A DNA stretch of 64,000 bases from Bradyrhizobium sp. ORS 285 (GTDB taxonomy: Bacteria > Pseudomonadota > Alphaproteobacteria > Rhizobiales > Xanthobacteraceae): positions 2,997,001 through 3,061,000 of the forward strand of contig NZ_LT859959.1 in the NCBI RefSeq assembly GCF_900176205.1, given 5' to 3'. Of this stretch, positions 44,584 through 52,296 are shown one piece after another. Every line of letters starts with the position of its first letter. Within the stretch, counting starts at the first letter, position 1. A model generated the notes under the pieces. That model made no database searches. It had not been told where the DNA came from and was given only the letters and a program-made list of their open reading frames with translations. Position numbers and translations under genes: made by a program.

Positions 44584-44716
44584 TCTGACGGGCTGAACAT
44601 GGATGGGACTGAACGACGTCGATCTCCGGATTGACTCTCACGAAGCCGCGATCGAATCGAATCTGGCCCGGTTGATGCATCGCCATCCGCGCACCCTGGG
44701 GTGGTGCAGGAGCCAG

Positions 44717-45175
44717 ATGGAAATGAGCAAATGGATCGTGTCCCGCGGCCATGCGCCGCATCGCGCTGATTGTTCGGCTGTCAGTCACCTCGGTTCGAGG
44801 CGACAGGAATCCGGACGCTGGAAGCCTCCCATCCAGGTCACGGGCGCCGCGCTGCTGATCGCGCTCGCTACGCCAATCCAGGCGCGCGATCGCGGTCAAT
44901 GGGCGAACTCATCGCCGGAGATCAAGGCGTGGTTCGACGGCCTGCGCAGCGGCAAGGGCCCGTGCTGCTCCGATGCCGACGGCAGCGCCGTCAGCGATGT
45001 CGATTGGGAGAGCAAAGGCGGCCACTATCGTGTGCGCATCGAAGGCGAATGGCTCGACGTTCCCGACGATGCCGTGATCACCGAGCCCAACCGCGTCGGC
45101 CGCACCATGGTCTGGCCGATGCGCGGCTATCAGGGCCTCTCGATCCGTTGCTTCATGCCCGGCAGCATGACGTAG
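44717..45175 (+). CDS. Hypothetical exported or membrane-anchored protein
   Basis: Protein of about 152 aa; the start is uncertain. A hydrophobic run (VTGAALLIALATPIQA) lies about 65 residues in, unusually far for a signal peptide, so either it is an anchor or the true start is a later unusual codon. The mature region (SPEIKAWFDGLRSGKGPCCS, then GHYRVRIEGEWLDVPDDAVI) has adjacent Cys and a late Cys, and recurs in rhizobial relatives as a small periplasmic family. The ATG used follows CAGGAG. Confidence 0.5.
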   Translation: MEMSKWIVSRGHAPHRADCSAVSHLGSRRQESGRWKPPIQVTGAALLIALATPIQARDRGQWANSSPEIKAWFDGLRSGKGPCCSDADGSAVSDVDWESKGGHYRVRIEGEWLDVPDDAVITEPNRVGRTMVWPMRGYQGLSIRCFMPGSMT

Positions 45176-45192
45176 TGGAGAGCCGCGGCGTC

Positions 45193-45576
45193 TCAGACGT
45201 ATTTCTTGTCGCGCTCCAGCAGCTCGATGGAGATGCCCTCGGGACCGCGGATGAAGCAGATGCGCACGCCGGGGCGGATCGTGGTCGGCTCGGTCGTGAA
45301 GGTGACGCCCTTGGCCTTCAGCTCGGCCGCCGCGGCGTCGATGTCCTTCACGGTGAGGCCGAAATGATCGAGGCCCCGGTGGGGCGTCTCGGGCGCCGCA
45401 TTGACGCCGTCGCCAGGCTCGACCTTGGCAATGAACACGCTGGCGCCGCCAAGTTTGACGTCGATGCGGCCGGGATGGCGGACGATCTCGCCGCCGAGAA
45501 CCTCGTGCAGCCAGTTGGCGGTCGCTTCCGGATCCGGGCTGCGCAGATGAATATGGTCCCAGGTGACGTTCAACAT
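45193..45576 (-). CDS. VOC (glyoxalase/dioxygenase superfamily) protein
   Basis: Protein of 127 aa with two beta-alpha-beta3 modules: TWDHIHLRSPDPEATANWLH first and HRGLDHFGLTVKDIDAAAAE second, ending GPEGISIELLE. His in DHIHL, His in GLDHFG and the late Glu make a plausible metal site. It may be a lyase, isomerase or dioxygenase; the substrate is unknown. It converges with the preceding gene. Confidence 0.82.
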   Translation of the reverse strand: MLNVTWDHIHLRSPDPEATANWLHEVLGGEIVRHPGRIDVKLGGASVFIAKVEPGDGVNAAPETPHRGLDHFGLTVKDIDAAAAELKAKGVTFTTEPTTIRPGVRICFIRGPEGISIELLERDKKYV

Positions 45577-45766
45577 CGTCTTAGAGCTTTCCAAAGAGTG
45601 AACCGTGGCCGAAGCGGCGGCGTTACCGATGCGGCGGCAATGACGCGCATGTCTACCGGCTCGCTGCCGCCGACACCAGTCCGGCAAACGAACGGTATCG
45701 GGGCCTGCCCTCCAATTGTCGGCTTTGCATGAGACGCTGGCGATGTTTGCCGAAGGAGGCTTTCAG

Positions 45767-46486
45767 ATGCCCGAGCGGGCAGCCGATGGTGCAGACATGA
45801 GTGCGGGTCTCTCTCGTTTGCTGAGGCGCAAGCTCGGCGGGACGCCTGCGCGCCGGCGGTCGGACGCTCATCTTCCTTTGGGAACGGCTTCACTTGGTTT
45901 AGGGGCGCTCGCGCTCGTCGTGTTCGGCACGGTCGGCTGGCTGATCGTGACCGGTGACGAAGGCGAGATCGCCGACGGCAGTCTTGCGCGGCTCACGTTG
46001 GACAGTTCGAGCAGACAATATCAAGACGATGAGGATGGCACGGAGCCATCCCGCGGGTTCTCGTCGGTGGTGCCCGGCGGATCCAGCGCCTACCTCTCTT
46101 CATCATCCGCGGTCAGCGCGGTCCCGAGTCTCATGGACGCGAATGCCAGCCTTGCGCCCGCGATGCCGGGGCCGCCGGTGGGGCTCGATCCTGCCGTTCT
46201 GTCCGGCCTGCGCATCAGTTCCCAATCCTGGCGGCGCGGCGGGCTGGGATCGAAGGCGCTCGTCACCTTCACCTTGCGAAATGCCAATAGCTTCGCAATC
46301 AAGGACGTCGAGATCAGCTGCGCCTTTAGCCGGCGCGATGGCAGCCAGGTGACCGAGCGCCGCCGGGTCGTTCCGGGCGAGATCCGGCCGCAGAGCCGCA
46401 GGACCTTCGCCTCGGTCCATGTCGGATTTGTCAACGTTAATGCCAGCTCGGCCAAATGCGCGCTGGTTGCAGCGACGAAAATCTAA
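45767..46486 (+). CDS. Single-span membrane protein with C-terminal beta-sandwich domain
   Basis: Protein of 239 aa. A basic cytoplasmic N-terminus is followed by one span (LGLGALALVVFGTVGWLIV), a Ser/Pro/Gly-rich linker, and a beta domain (GSKALVTFTLRNANSFAIKD, then VEISCAFSRRDGSQV and VVPGEIRPQSRRTF). That pattern is like FxLYD-type immunoglobulin domains, which contact other envelope proteins. GAAGGAGG precedes the chosen ATG. Confidence 0.6.
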   Translation: MPERAADGADMSAGLSRLLRRKLGGTPARRRSDAHLPLGTASLGLGALALVVFGTVGWLIVTGDEGEIADGSLARLTLDSSSRQYQDDEDGTEPSRGFSSVVPGGSSAYLSSSSAVSAVPSLMDANASLAPAMPGPPVGLDPAVLSGLRISSQSWRRGGLGSKALVTFTLRNANSFAIKDVEISCAFSRRDGSQVTERRRVVPGEIRPQSRRTFASVHVGFVNVNASSAKCALVAATKI

Positions 46487-46604
46487 TTATGTCGCGCTAG
46501 TTTCCCGCGGTCCTTGAACCGGATCGGTCGCCTCGGGAACATACTGTCATTGTCATCCGTTAGGTGGATGGTCGGCTCGGGGTGGGCCGACGGAGCGGTA
46601 AATT

Positions 46605-47096
46605 ATGCCTATCTTGCGCTACTTTCTGTTTGTCGGCGGTGCCCTGTTTGCGTTGCTGGTCCTCGCGGACGCCGTGCTTCCGAGTGTGCCACTGCCGGCG
46701 AACCTCACATCGGCCTCGGACCTTCCTCCAGTTCGGATCCAGTCGGCACGCAAGTGGCCCGAGCGGATCGTGATGGATACGTCGATCGCCCCTCCGGCGT
46801 CCGTGGCGCTTGCGAAGTTGGAACAGCCCGCCCCGGCGGCCACAGCAGAACTGCCGAAGACGGAGCCCTCCAAGACCAGTGCTCGCGACGCCTACGCGCA
46901 GATGAGCAGGGCCGGGACCGGCCCGTCGGCCGCAACGCCGAAGGCGTCCGAAAAACCTCACGCCACGAGACTTTCCGAGGCTAGCGCGAGAGCCGCGGAG
47001 ACCAAGAAGCGGAAGAGTGCAAAGGCTCCTCCAGGAAGGCCAATGATCTTGGTCGCCCAGCAGCCGCATTTTGGCCTGTTCGGCTCGACCTGGTAG
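46605..47096 (+). CDS. Single-span hypothetical protein with Ala/Lys-rich tail
   Basis: Protein of 163 aa with an N-terminal span or signal anchor (YFLFVGGALFALLVLADAVL), a low-complexity Ala/Pro/Lys linker and a basic C-terminus (AAETKKRKSAKAPPG) ending in PHFGLFGSTW. It may be envelope-associated. GGAGCGG lies upstream of the ATG. No domain is recognised. Confidence 0.6.
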   Translation: MPILRYFLFVGGALFALLVLADAVLPSVPLPANLTSASDLPPVRIQSARKWPERIVMDTSIAPPASVALAKLEQPAPAATAELPKTEPSKTSARDAYAQMSRAGTGPSAATPKASEKPHATRLSEASARAAETKKRKSAKAPPGRPMILVAQQPHFGLFGSTW

Positions 47097-47289
47097 TTTG
47101 GAAGCGGCCGTCTCGCTCAATCCAGCCGAGAGCGTTGGCAATCGCCTCCGGCTGGCACTGCTCGTCGACCACGCAGTTTCCTGCCGCCAGACTGCCTTGA
47201 TCTTGCGCAAAGTGCGCTCCCTCCGGAGCGCCTAGCGTCACCTCAATGGGACCCGGGGCGTGTTGCCCGGGCACCCACGGAGACGCTGT

Positions 47290-47703
47290 ATGACCACCAC
47301 CCCTCCCAACCTCTCGATCTCGCCGGAGAAGGTCGCCTTCGTCGTAACGAAGGTGCATCAATATGAAATGGAAGCGGCCGAGCCGGAGCTGCTGGCAGAT
47401 CTGACCGACGATGACTCTGCTCCCGGGACAGGTGGACGCGGTGCGACAACGGACCGATCCGAGCTCGTCAGCTTCATCAGGGGCCTGAACGTCGACGAGC
47501 AGATCGACCTGGTCGCGCTGATGTGGTTGGGCCGCGGCGACGGCTCGCTCGAGAACTGGGATGAGCTGCGCGCGCAGGCCGCGCAGGCTCACAACAACCG
47601 CACGGCCACCTATCTGATCGAGACGCCGATGCTTGGTGATTATCTCGAGGAGGCTCTGTCCGAATTCGGCCTCTCTCTGGAAGATTTTGAGGAAAGCCTC
47701 TAG
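47290..47703 (+). CDS. DUF3775-family protein
   Basis: Acidic protein of 137 aa: LSISPEKVAFVVTKVHQYEM, a variable acidic insert, LVSFIRGLNVDEQIDLVALM with WLGRGDGSLENWDELRAQA, and PMLGDYLEEALSEFGLSLED. This is the DUF3775 pattern, whose function is unknown. It is followed after 126 bases by a host-attachment family gene. Confidence 0.75.
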   Translation: MTTTPPNLSISPEKVAFVVTKVHQYEMEAAEPELLADLTDDDSAPGTGGRGATTDRSELVSFIRGLNVDEQIDLVALMWLGRGDGSLENWDELRAQAAQAHNNRTATYLIETPMLGDYLEEALSEFGLSLEDFEESL

Positions 47704-47829
47704 CGCGCGATCGGCGCTGCCTCCGCTGCGCCGCCGACGGCCCTGGAAGATGAATTGAAGTTTCCCGGCTTCCATTGGCGGGGACTTCCGTTCGACCCTG
47801 CGTTGGGGTCACGAAGATGGAGTTGGCTC

Positions 47830-48276
47830 ATGGACAAGATGAAGGTCGGAACCGGTGATTGGATCGTCGTTTGCGACGGTCGCAAAGCGCTGATCCTCGA
47901 GAACGTCGGCGACAGCATGTTTCCGAACCTGCACACCAAGGAGGTGCATGAGCATGAGAACGACCGCACGAGCGCGCAGGGCTCCGACGCGCCCGGCTCG
48001 GTTCAGCAATCGTTCGGCCACGCCCGAAGCTCAGTCGAGCAGACGGACTGGCATGATCAGGCCGAGCGGGCCTTTCTGAAGCAGATCGCCGACCGCCTGC
48101 ATCACGCCGTCCTGGCTGGCGAAACCAAGGGCGTGACGATGGTGGCCTCGCCGCGTGCCCTCGGAATGATCCGCGCCGATTATTCCGACGCGGTGCGCAG
48201 GGTCCTGCATGGCGAGGTCCACAAGGATCTGGTCAAGCTGCCGGTCTATGAAATCGAGAAACAGCTGCTGGCTTGA
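47830..48276 (+). CDS. Host-attachment family protein (pfam Host_attach)
   Basis: Protein of 148 aa: TGDWIVVCDGRKALILENVG, then HEHENDRTSAQGSDAPGS, QAERAFLKQIADRLHHAVLA and MVASPRALGMIRADYSDAVR. The family was named from plant-associated bacteria; its biochemical activity is unclear, although the fold resembles release-factor-like nucleases. It has no signal peptide, so it acts in the cytoplasm. Confidence 0.82.
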   Translation: MDKMKVGTGDWIVVCDGRKALILENVGDSMFPNLHTKEVHEHENDRTSAQGSDAPGSVQQSFGHARSSVEQTDWHDQAERAFLKQIADRLHHAVLAGETKGVTMVASPRALGMIRADYSDAVRRVLHGEVHKDLVKLPVYEIEKQLLA

Positions 48277-48333
48277 GCAGCGGGCCTATTCAAGTGAGAC
48301 GTCAATGATCTCGCTCGTCGCTCGCGAGCGGGA

Positions 48334-48528
48334 TCAATGCGCGTTTTCCAGTGACGATGTGGTTTCCGGCACATCCGGCACCAGGCTCGCGTCGCGGTGC
48401 ACGGCATCTTTTTCCACGATCTCATAGCCACAGTCTTCCAGCCAGGCGATGAGACGATCTGCCATGGCGTAGTCCCAGGTCGGGTAGGAACGGGCGATGA
48501 CTTGACGCGGTGTGAGCTTGCGAGACAT
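48334..48528 (-). CDS. Micro-protein paralogue A (64 aa), unknown
   Basis: Protein of 64 aa: a basic start, then ARSYPTWDYAMADRLIAWL and EDCGYEIVEK, then an acidic tail. Over the first 40 residues it matches the neighbouring micro-protein at 33 positions. A near-perfect AAAGGAGGA site precedes the ATG, so it is probably well expressed. The single Cys and conserved aromatic residues suggest a small helical domain. No function is known to me. Confidence 0.7.
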   Translation of the reverse strand: MSRKLTPRQVIARSYPTWDYAMADRLIAWLEDCGYEIVEKDAVHRDASLVPDVPETTSSLENAH

Positions 48529-48662
48529 TCGTCCTCCTTTTGTCGCCACCTGATACGCCGGATCAATTTCGGCTTCGGCGCGTATTCAACACTGGGAGTC
48601 TCAGCCCGTTCCTGACTCAGCCCGCAAGAGGGTAGACTTGCGAGCGACAGGGACAGATCTGG

Positions 48663-48851
48663 TCAGCAGGCGTTGACAACGTTCGGATGCAACTCGTCGG
48701 CCGAGAGCGCTGCGGCATCAAGCTCCTGCCTCTTTTCGACGATTTCGTACCCGCAATGATCGAGCCAGGCGATGAGACGGTCGGCCATGGCGTAATCCCA
48801 GCTGGGGTACGATCTGGCGATGACTTCGCGTGCAGTGAATTTTCGAGCCAT
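48663..48851 (-). CDS. Micro-protein paralogue B (62 aa), unknown
   Basis: Protein of 62 aa with ARSYPSWDYAMADRLIAWL and DHCGYEIVEKRQ, a tandem paralogue of the gene 134 bases downstream on the same strand. The C-terminal tails differ completely. An in-frame ATG 12 codons earlier is possible. Conservation at protein level after duplication, with diverged tails, suggests both are functional. Confidence 0.68.
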   Translation of the reverse strand: MARKFTAREVIARSYPSWDYAMADRLIAWLDHCGYEIVEKRQELDAAALSADELHPNVVNAC

Positions 48852-49263
48852 GATGTCGACCTGTTTGAGCGCCTCGCCCCAATCCACCCGAAGCTGTCGC
48901 CACTTCGCGGTGGAAATCGGTTCTTTTCGTTACGTTTGATGTCGAGATATGACTTTTAGCTTTCGGCCCCGCCCAGCCTCCGCCGTCTCTGTCGAATATG
49001 GTGAAAACCTTCTGGCCGCGTGACCCATTTCGGCGGGAGCTTGTGGCGTAGTCGTGCAGAGAACGGGGCCGGTTCGTGATTGGTGGCGCGGTGTTTCGTC
49101 ACAGGACCGTAGGGCTACGTCGAAAAGCGCGTGCGTTCAGCCGCGTCGTTAGAGCGGGGGCCGCGGCCGGTCGTGGGAACGGAGCCGGACGATCGCGGTT
49201 TTCAGCCGGGGCTTTCAGCCGCGCCGACGTTTAGCTCTGAGCCGGTGAAAATGGAGTGAAGCA
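48852..49263. other. Gene-free 412-base stretch
   Basis: I see no coding frame, tRNA, long palindrome or known repeat family here. A GC-rich direct repeat of TTTCAGCCG occurs near 49,200. It separates divergent genes and presumably holds their promoters. Confidence 0.5.
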
Positions 49264-49503
49264 ATGAGGCTCGTGTATGTTGTCATGTTGCTCATGGCCA
49301 TCGTAGCGTCAGCGGGGCCCACGCTTGCCAACGAATCCTGTGGTCCGGGCTGTCATGTCGCGCCCAATGGCGGCTGCGTGGTGAATGGCTGGGAGTCGGG
49401 AGCTCCCCTGTGGAATGAGTGCCCTGCAGGTGCGCGGCCGAGGCCGCCATGCGGCGCAGCATTCAAGTGGAGCCGGCAAGCAAGGGCCTGCATCATCAAG
49501 TGA
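49264..49503 (+). CDS. Small exported Cys-rich protein
   Basis: Protein of 79 aa with a signal peptide (VYVVMLLMAIVASAGPTLA) and a mature part of 55 residues with six Cys (ESCGPGCHVAPNGGCVV, then NEC, PPCGA and ARACIIK). The GPGCHxxPxGGC segment resembles the short Cys/Gly/His leader of rhizobial GCG-type repeat proteins. Three disulfides are likely. GGAGTG precedes the ATG. Confidence 0.65.
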   Translation: MRLVYVVMLLMAIVASAGPTLANESCGPGCHVAPNGGCVVNGWESGAPLWNECPAGARPRPPCGAAFKWSRQARACIIK

Positions 49504-49586
49504 CCAAAGCTCCATCACGCAGAGCGGAGTGGATCGTTGGCAAGCAGGACGGTGGCTCGAACTCAGGAGGGCCAGAGAGCGCCGAG

Positions 49587-49769
49587 CTACAAGGTCTGGA
49601 TGTCCAGCGTAAAAAGTCGCTGCTCGGAGGCATGTTCCGAGTGGGCCAGCACCTGCTCCAGCAGTGCGATGACCGCCGTTGCCCGGTCGCCGGCATTGGT
49701 GTCGTCGAAGCTCGTAGCCGCGAGCACCGAGCCGTTGACTTCGCATACCGCCTTGATCTGAACAATCAC
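49587..49769 (-). CDS. 60-aa hypothetical protein with GTG start
   Basis: Small protein: a strand-rich start (IVQIKAVCEVNGSVLAATSF) then a helix (DRATAVIALLEQVLAHSEHA) and a final strand (RLFTLDIQTL). GGGAGG six bases before a GTG marks the start; the longer upstream frame has a composition unlike protein. The family is not recognised. Confidence 0.5.
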   Translation of the reverse strand: MIVQIKAVCEVNGSVLAATSFDDTNAGDRATAVIALLEQVLAHSEHASEQRLFTLDIQTL

Positions 49770-49913
49770 CTGTTGCCTCCCATGCTCCGAGGTCGGATGC
49801 CGGGAGACTGGCAGCAATCTTCTTAAATGCGCGCAAAATGTTCCGGATAAACCGGAGGTATTATTGGACGGATGTCCGTTCATTGCGATCGGCCCAGGGG
49901 CCACTTTCCAAGC

Positions 49914-51122
49914 TCAGCTCACTTTGGCTTGGATCACCTCCCGCGGCGCGCTGCTTCCCAACGCGCGCCGGATCCACGCTCGTCCTCGGGCCTCGATAAG
50001 TATATAGGAGATCAAGGCGACCGCTGTCGCGATCCCAACGAAGAGGGCCAGCCGGATCACCAGCTCGACAAAGCCGGGCTGGTTGGACTTGCCGATCATT
50101 GCAAGGCGGATCAGGAAAGGGTGCAGCAGGTAGATCGAATAGCTGCATTCTCCGCCGATGATCAAAGCCCGGGATGACAGCCAGCGGGCCCTGCCGTAAC
50201 GGCTGGTTGCGACGAAGAGGATCGAGAACGCGGAAATCTCTATCATCCGCACGGCGAGCTCGATCGAGAACGACAAGCCGGGCAGTCGCGGCTGCAAGAA
50301 CATCAGCACGGGGGCGCAGGCCAAGCCCGTGAGGGATAGCCAGACCAGCCAGGTCACGCGTTGGAGCTCTGCAGGACCAGGCTCGGCGAGAGCACGGTTC
50401 TGGTAGATCATCGCCGCGAAGCACCCGGCCAGAAACTGCGCCACGTGAAGGTAGGGGGCGTAGTAGGTGAGCCACTGCATTCCGCCGTGTTGGAGGCTCG
50501 GCACGACAGCTTGAAGGACCGTCGGGCCGAACGTGAAGAAGGCAGCGATGGTCAGCGCAAAGGCGAGGATGTTCGCGACCGCAAGCCATATCACCGTCGA
50601 CAGGCGGGTGATGCCGGCCAGCAGGAAACAGATGAACGGAAACAGCAGATAGAAGAACAGCTCGACGCTGATCGACCAGAGGTGCTGCAGCGCCGGGACG
50701 ACGGCGACCAGCATCGTGCCGTTCTGCACCGGAAACCAGGCCTGTGTCATCGTCAGGATGAAGCCGAGAGAGGGGGCCGAGAGCCCTCGGGCGATCATCA
50801 GGTAGGTGACGATGGCAAGGACGACGACGGCGTACATGGGATACAGCCGGGCGAAGCGCGCGATCGCGAACTCGCGAAGAGCGTCTCCCACCGGCTGGGT
50901 CTGAAAACGTCGGGCGTAATTGAGCCAGAGAACGAAGCCGCTCAGCACGAAAAACATGGTCATGCCGATGCTGCTGACCTGCGCGATCAGCTCCGCCGGC
51001 CAACCGTGCCCCAGAGAGGGCGCGCCGTGACCGATTGCGACCGTCGCAGCGGCGATAAAGCGCAGGCCGGTGAGTGAGCCGATGAACCGCTGATCATTCA
51101 CGTGGAGACGTCGTCCTGGCAT
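49914..51122 (-). CDS. Acyltransferase 3 family membrane protein (OafA/YrhL type)
   Basis: Integral membrane protein of 402 aa with about ten spans. The N-terminal signature SLTGLRFIAAATVAIGHGAP contains the conserved Arg and His, HLWSISVELFFYLLFPFIC contains the second motif, and SYSIYLLHPFLIRLAM the third. Such enzymes O-acylate surface polysaccharides or lipids. No polysaccharide genes lie nearby, so the acceptor is unknown. Confidence 0.88.
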   Translation of the reverse strand: MPGRRLHVNDQRFIGSLTGLRFIAAATVAIGHGAPSLGHGWPAELIAQVSSIGMTMFFVLSGFVLWLNYARRFQTQPVGDALREFAIARFARLYPMYAVVVLAIVTYLMIARGLSAPSLGFILTMTQAWFPVQNGTMLVAVVPALQHLWSISVELFFYLLFPFICFLLAGITRLSTVIWLAVANILAFALTIAAFFTFGPTVLQAVVPSLQHGGMQWLTYYAPYLHVAQFLAGCFAAMIYQNRALAEPGPAELQRVTWLVWLSLTGLACAPVLMFLQPRLPGLSFSIELAVRMIEISAFSILFVATSRYGRARWLSSRALIIGGECSYSIYLLHPFLIRLAMIGKSNQPGFVELVIRLALFVGIATAVALISYILIEARGRAWIRRALGSSAPREVIQAKVS

Positions 51123-51169
51123 TCCGGAACAGGCGGCAGGCTAACGCACAGAGCCACCGGAACAAGGCC

Positions 51170-51246
51170 TGGCGCGCTCGGAGAGATTCGAACTCCCGAC
51201 CCTCGGAATCGAAATCCGATGCTCTATCCAGCTGAGCTACGAGCGC
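51170..51246 (-). tRNA. tRNA-Arg (anticodon UCG)
   Basis: Full cloverleaf on the minus strand. The acceptor stem GCGCTCG/CGAGCGC is followed by G and an encoded CCA. The D arm is GCTC-AGCTGGATA-GAGC, the anticodon stem TCGGA/TCCGA with loop TTTCGAT (anticodon TCG), and the T arm GGGAG-TTCGAAT-CTCTC. It reads CGA and related Arg codons. I see no integrated element using its 3' end. Confidence 0.95.
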
Positions 51247-51357
51247 GCGTGACGGACCATCGTCCGCACGAATCCCGATATCAGACTTGCACGGCCAAGG
51301 CCAGTCTCGTGGGCCAATGTCATGGGGCCTGAGAACGCTCCCGTCGCGCAGCCTGCC

Positions 51358-51624
51358 TCAGAAGCAGGGATGGCGGCGGCGGTCCTGGCCGATATAGGCC
51401 GCCGCGCTCTGGTAGCAATGGTTGGTCGACGGACCGTCGTAGAACCCAAAGGTGCCTGGCAGCGGGCCTGGACCATAATTGTGAAGGAAGCTGATCGCGT
51501 AGGGCAGGCCGTGGTGATGGTGCTGGCGGTGATGCCGATGGTGGCCTCGGGCCTCCGACGTGACGGGTGCGAGAGCGGCGGCGGCCACGATCAAGGCGAT
51601 GGCTGATGATGCGAGCTTGCTCAT
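51358..51624 (-). CDS. Small exported His-rich protein
   Basis: Protein of 88 aa with a signal peptide (KLASSAIALIVAAAALAPVTSEA), an immediate His run (RGHHRHHRQHHHHG) and a short domain with two Cys (TNHCYQSAAAYIGQDRRRHP, ending CF). A periplasmic metal-binding role is plausible. It is divergent from the next exported protein gene. Confidence 0.65.
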   Translation of the reverse strand: MSKLASSAIALIVAAAALAPVTSEARGHHRHHRQHHHHGLPYAISFLHNYGPGPLPGTFGFYDGPSTNHCYQSAAAYIGQDRRRHPCF

Positions 51625-51836
51625 GTCTTTTCTCCGAAACCGCCGCTAAGGCGAGGTATTGGACCGACAATCTAACTTCGAAGCGTCGGAAAAGGTGCGT
51701 CAAAGCGGCCGTTATGTCAAAATTTTGGCCTTTTCCGCGGGCTTAACGAATCCGTGACAGCGTCGGGCCGCTGCTGTGGGTCTCCAGCGCCCTGTCGCAA
51801 CTCCGCCCAGATGAGACCGGGTTTTCCGCCCCGCCG

Positions 51837-52280
51837 ATGAACCGCCTGATCCCCTGCGTCGTGCTTTCGCTGGTCGCCGCGACCCCGGCGCGTGCGGATC
51901 TGCACATCACACGCGATCACGGCGGTTACATCGAAGAGTACAAGGCCAAGTACCAGCATATCCGGGACACGCGTCAGCGCGTGATCATCGACGGCATCTG
52001 CAATTCCGCCTGCACGCTGGTCTTCGGCATCGTGCCGCTCAACAGGATCTGCGTCACGCCGAAAGCGAGCCTCGGTTTTCACCAGGCCTATTACGACAAG
52101 GCCTTCACTTTCGGTATCAAGGTCACCAGCTTCGAGGGCACATCCGAGCTGATGTCCTTTTATCCCGAGACGGTGAAGGATTGGATCCGGCGCAACGGCG
52201 GGCTCACCACCGAGATGAAGCGGATCACGAACGGCACGGACCTCTGGAAGATCGTCGATCCCTGTCCGGATTCCTGGTGA
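51837..52280 (+). CDS. Exported ClpP/crotonase-fold-like protein
   Basis: Protein of 147 aa with a signal peptide (RLIPCVVLSLVAATPARA). GICNSACTLVFG centres on S57 in the SAC motif, and KASLGFHQAYYDKAF places H82, resembling the Ser-His arrangement of periplasmic ClpP-like proteins (COG3904 type). The Cys beside the Ser and a second Cys could form a disulfide. Whether it is a peptidase is unknown. Confidence 0.6.
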   Translation: MNRLIPCVVLSLVAATPARADLHITRDHGGYIEEYKAKYQHIRDTRQRVIIDGICNSACTLVFGIVPLNRICVTPKASLGFHQAYYDKAFTFGIKVTSFEGTSELMSFYPETVKDWIRRNGGLTTEMKRITNGTDLWKIVDPCPDSW

Positions 52281-52296
52281 GCCGTCCTTAGCGCGG

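Noticed and set aside
46981..47775. Minus-strand frame reading into the gap at 47,100-47,290 with plausible-looking residues
   Set aside because: Its ends lie antisense to two supported genes and it has no start with a ribosome site; only the middle 190 bases look protein-like, which is not enough.
51170..51246. tRNA-Arg as an integration site for a genomic island
   Set aside because: No integrase gene and no direct repeat of the tRNA 3' end were seen nearby.
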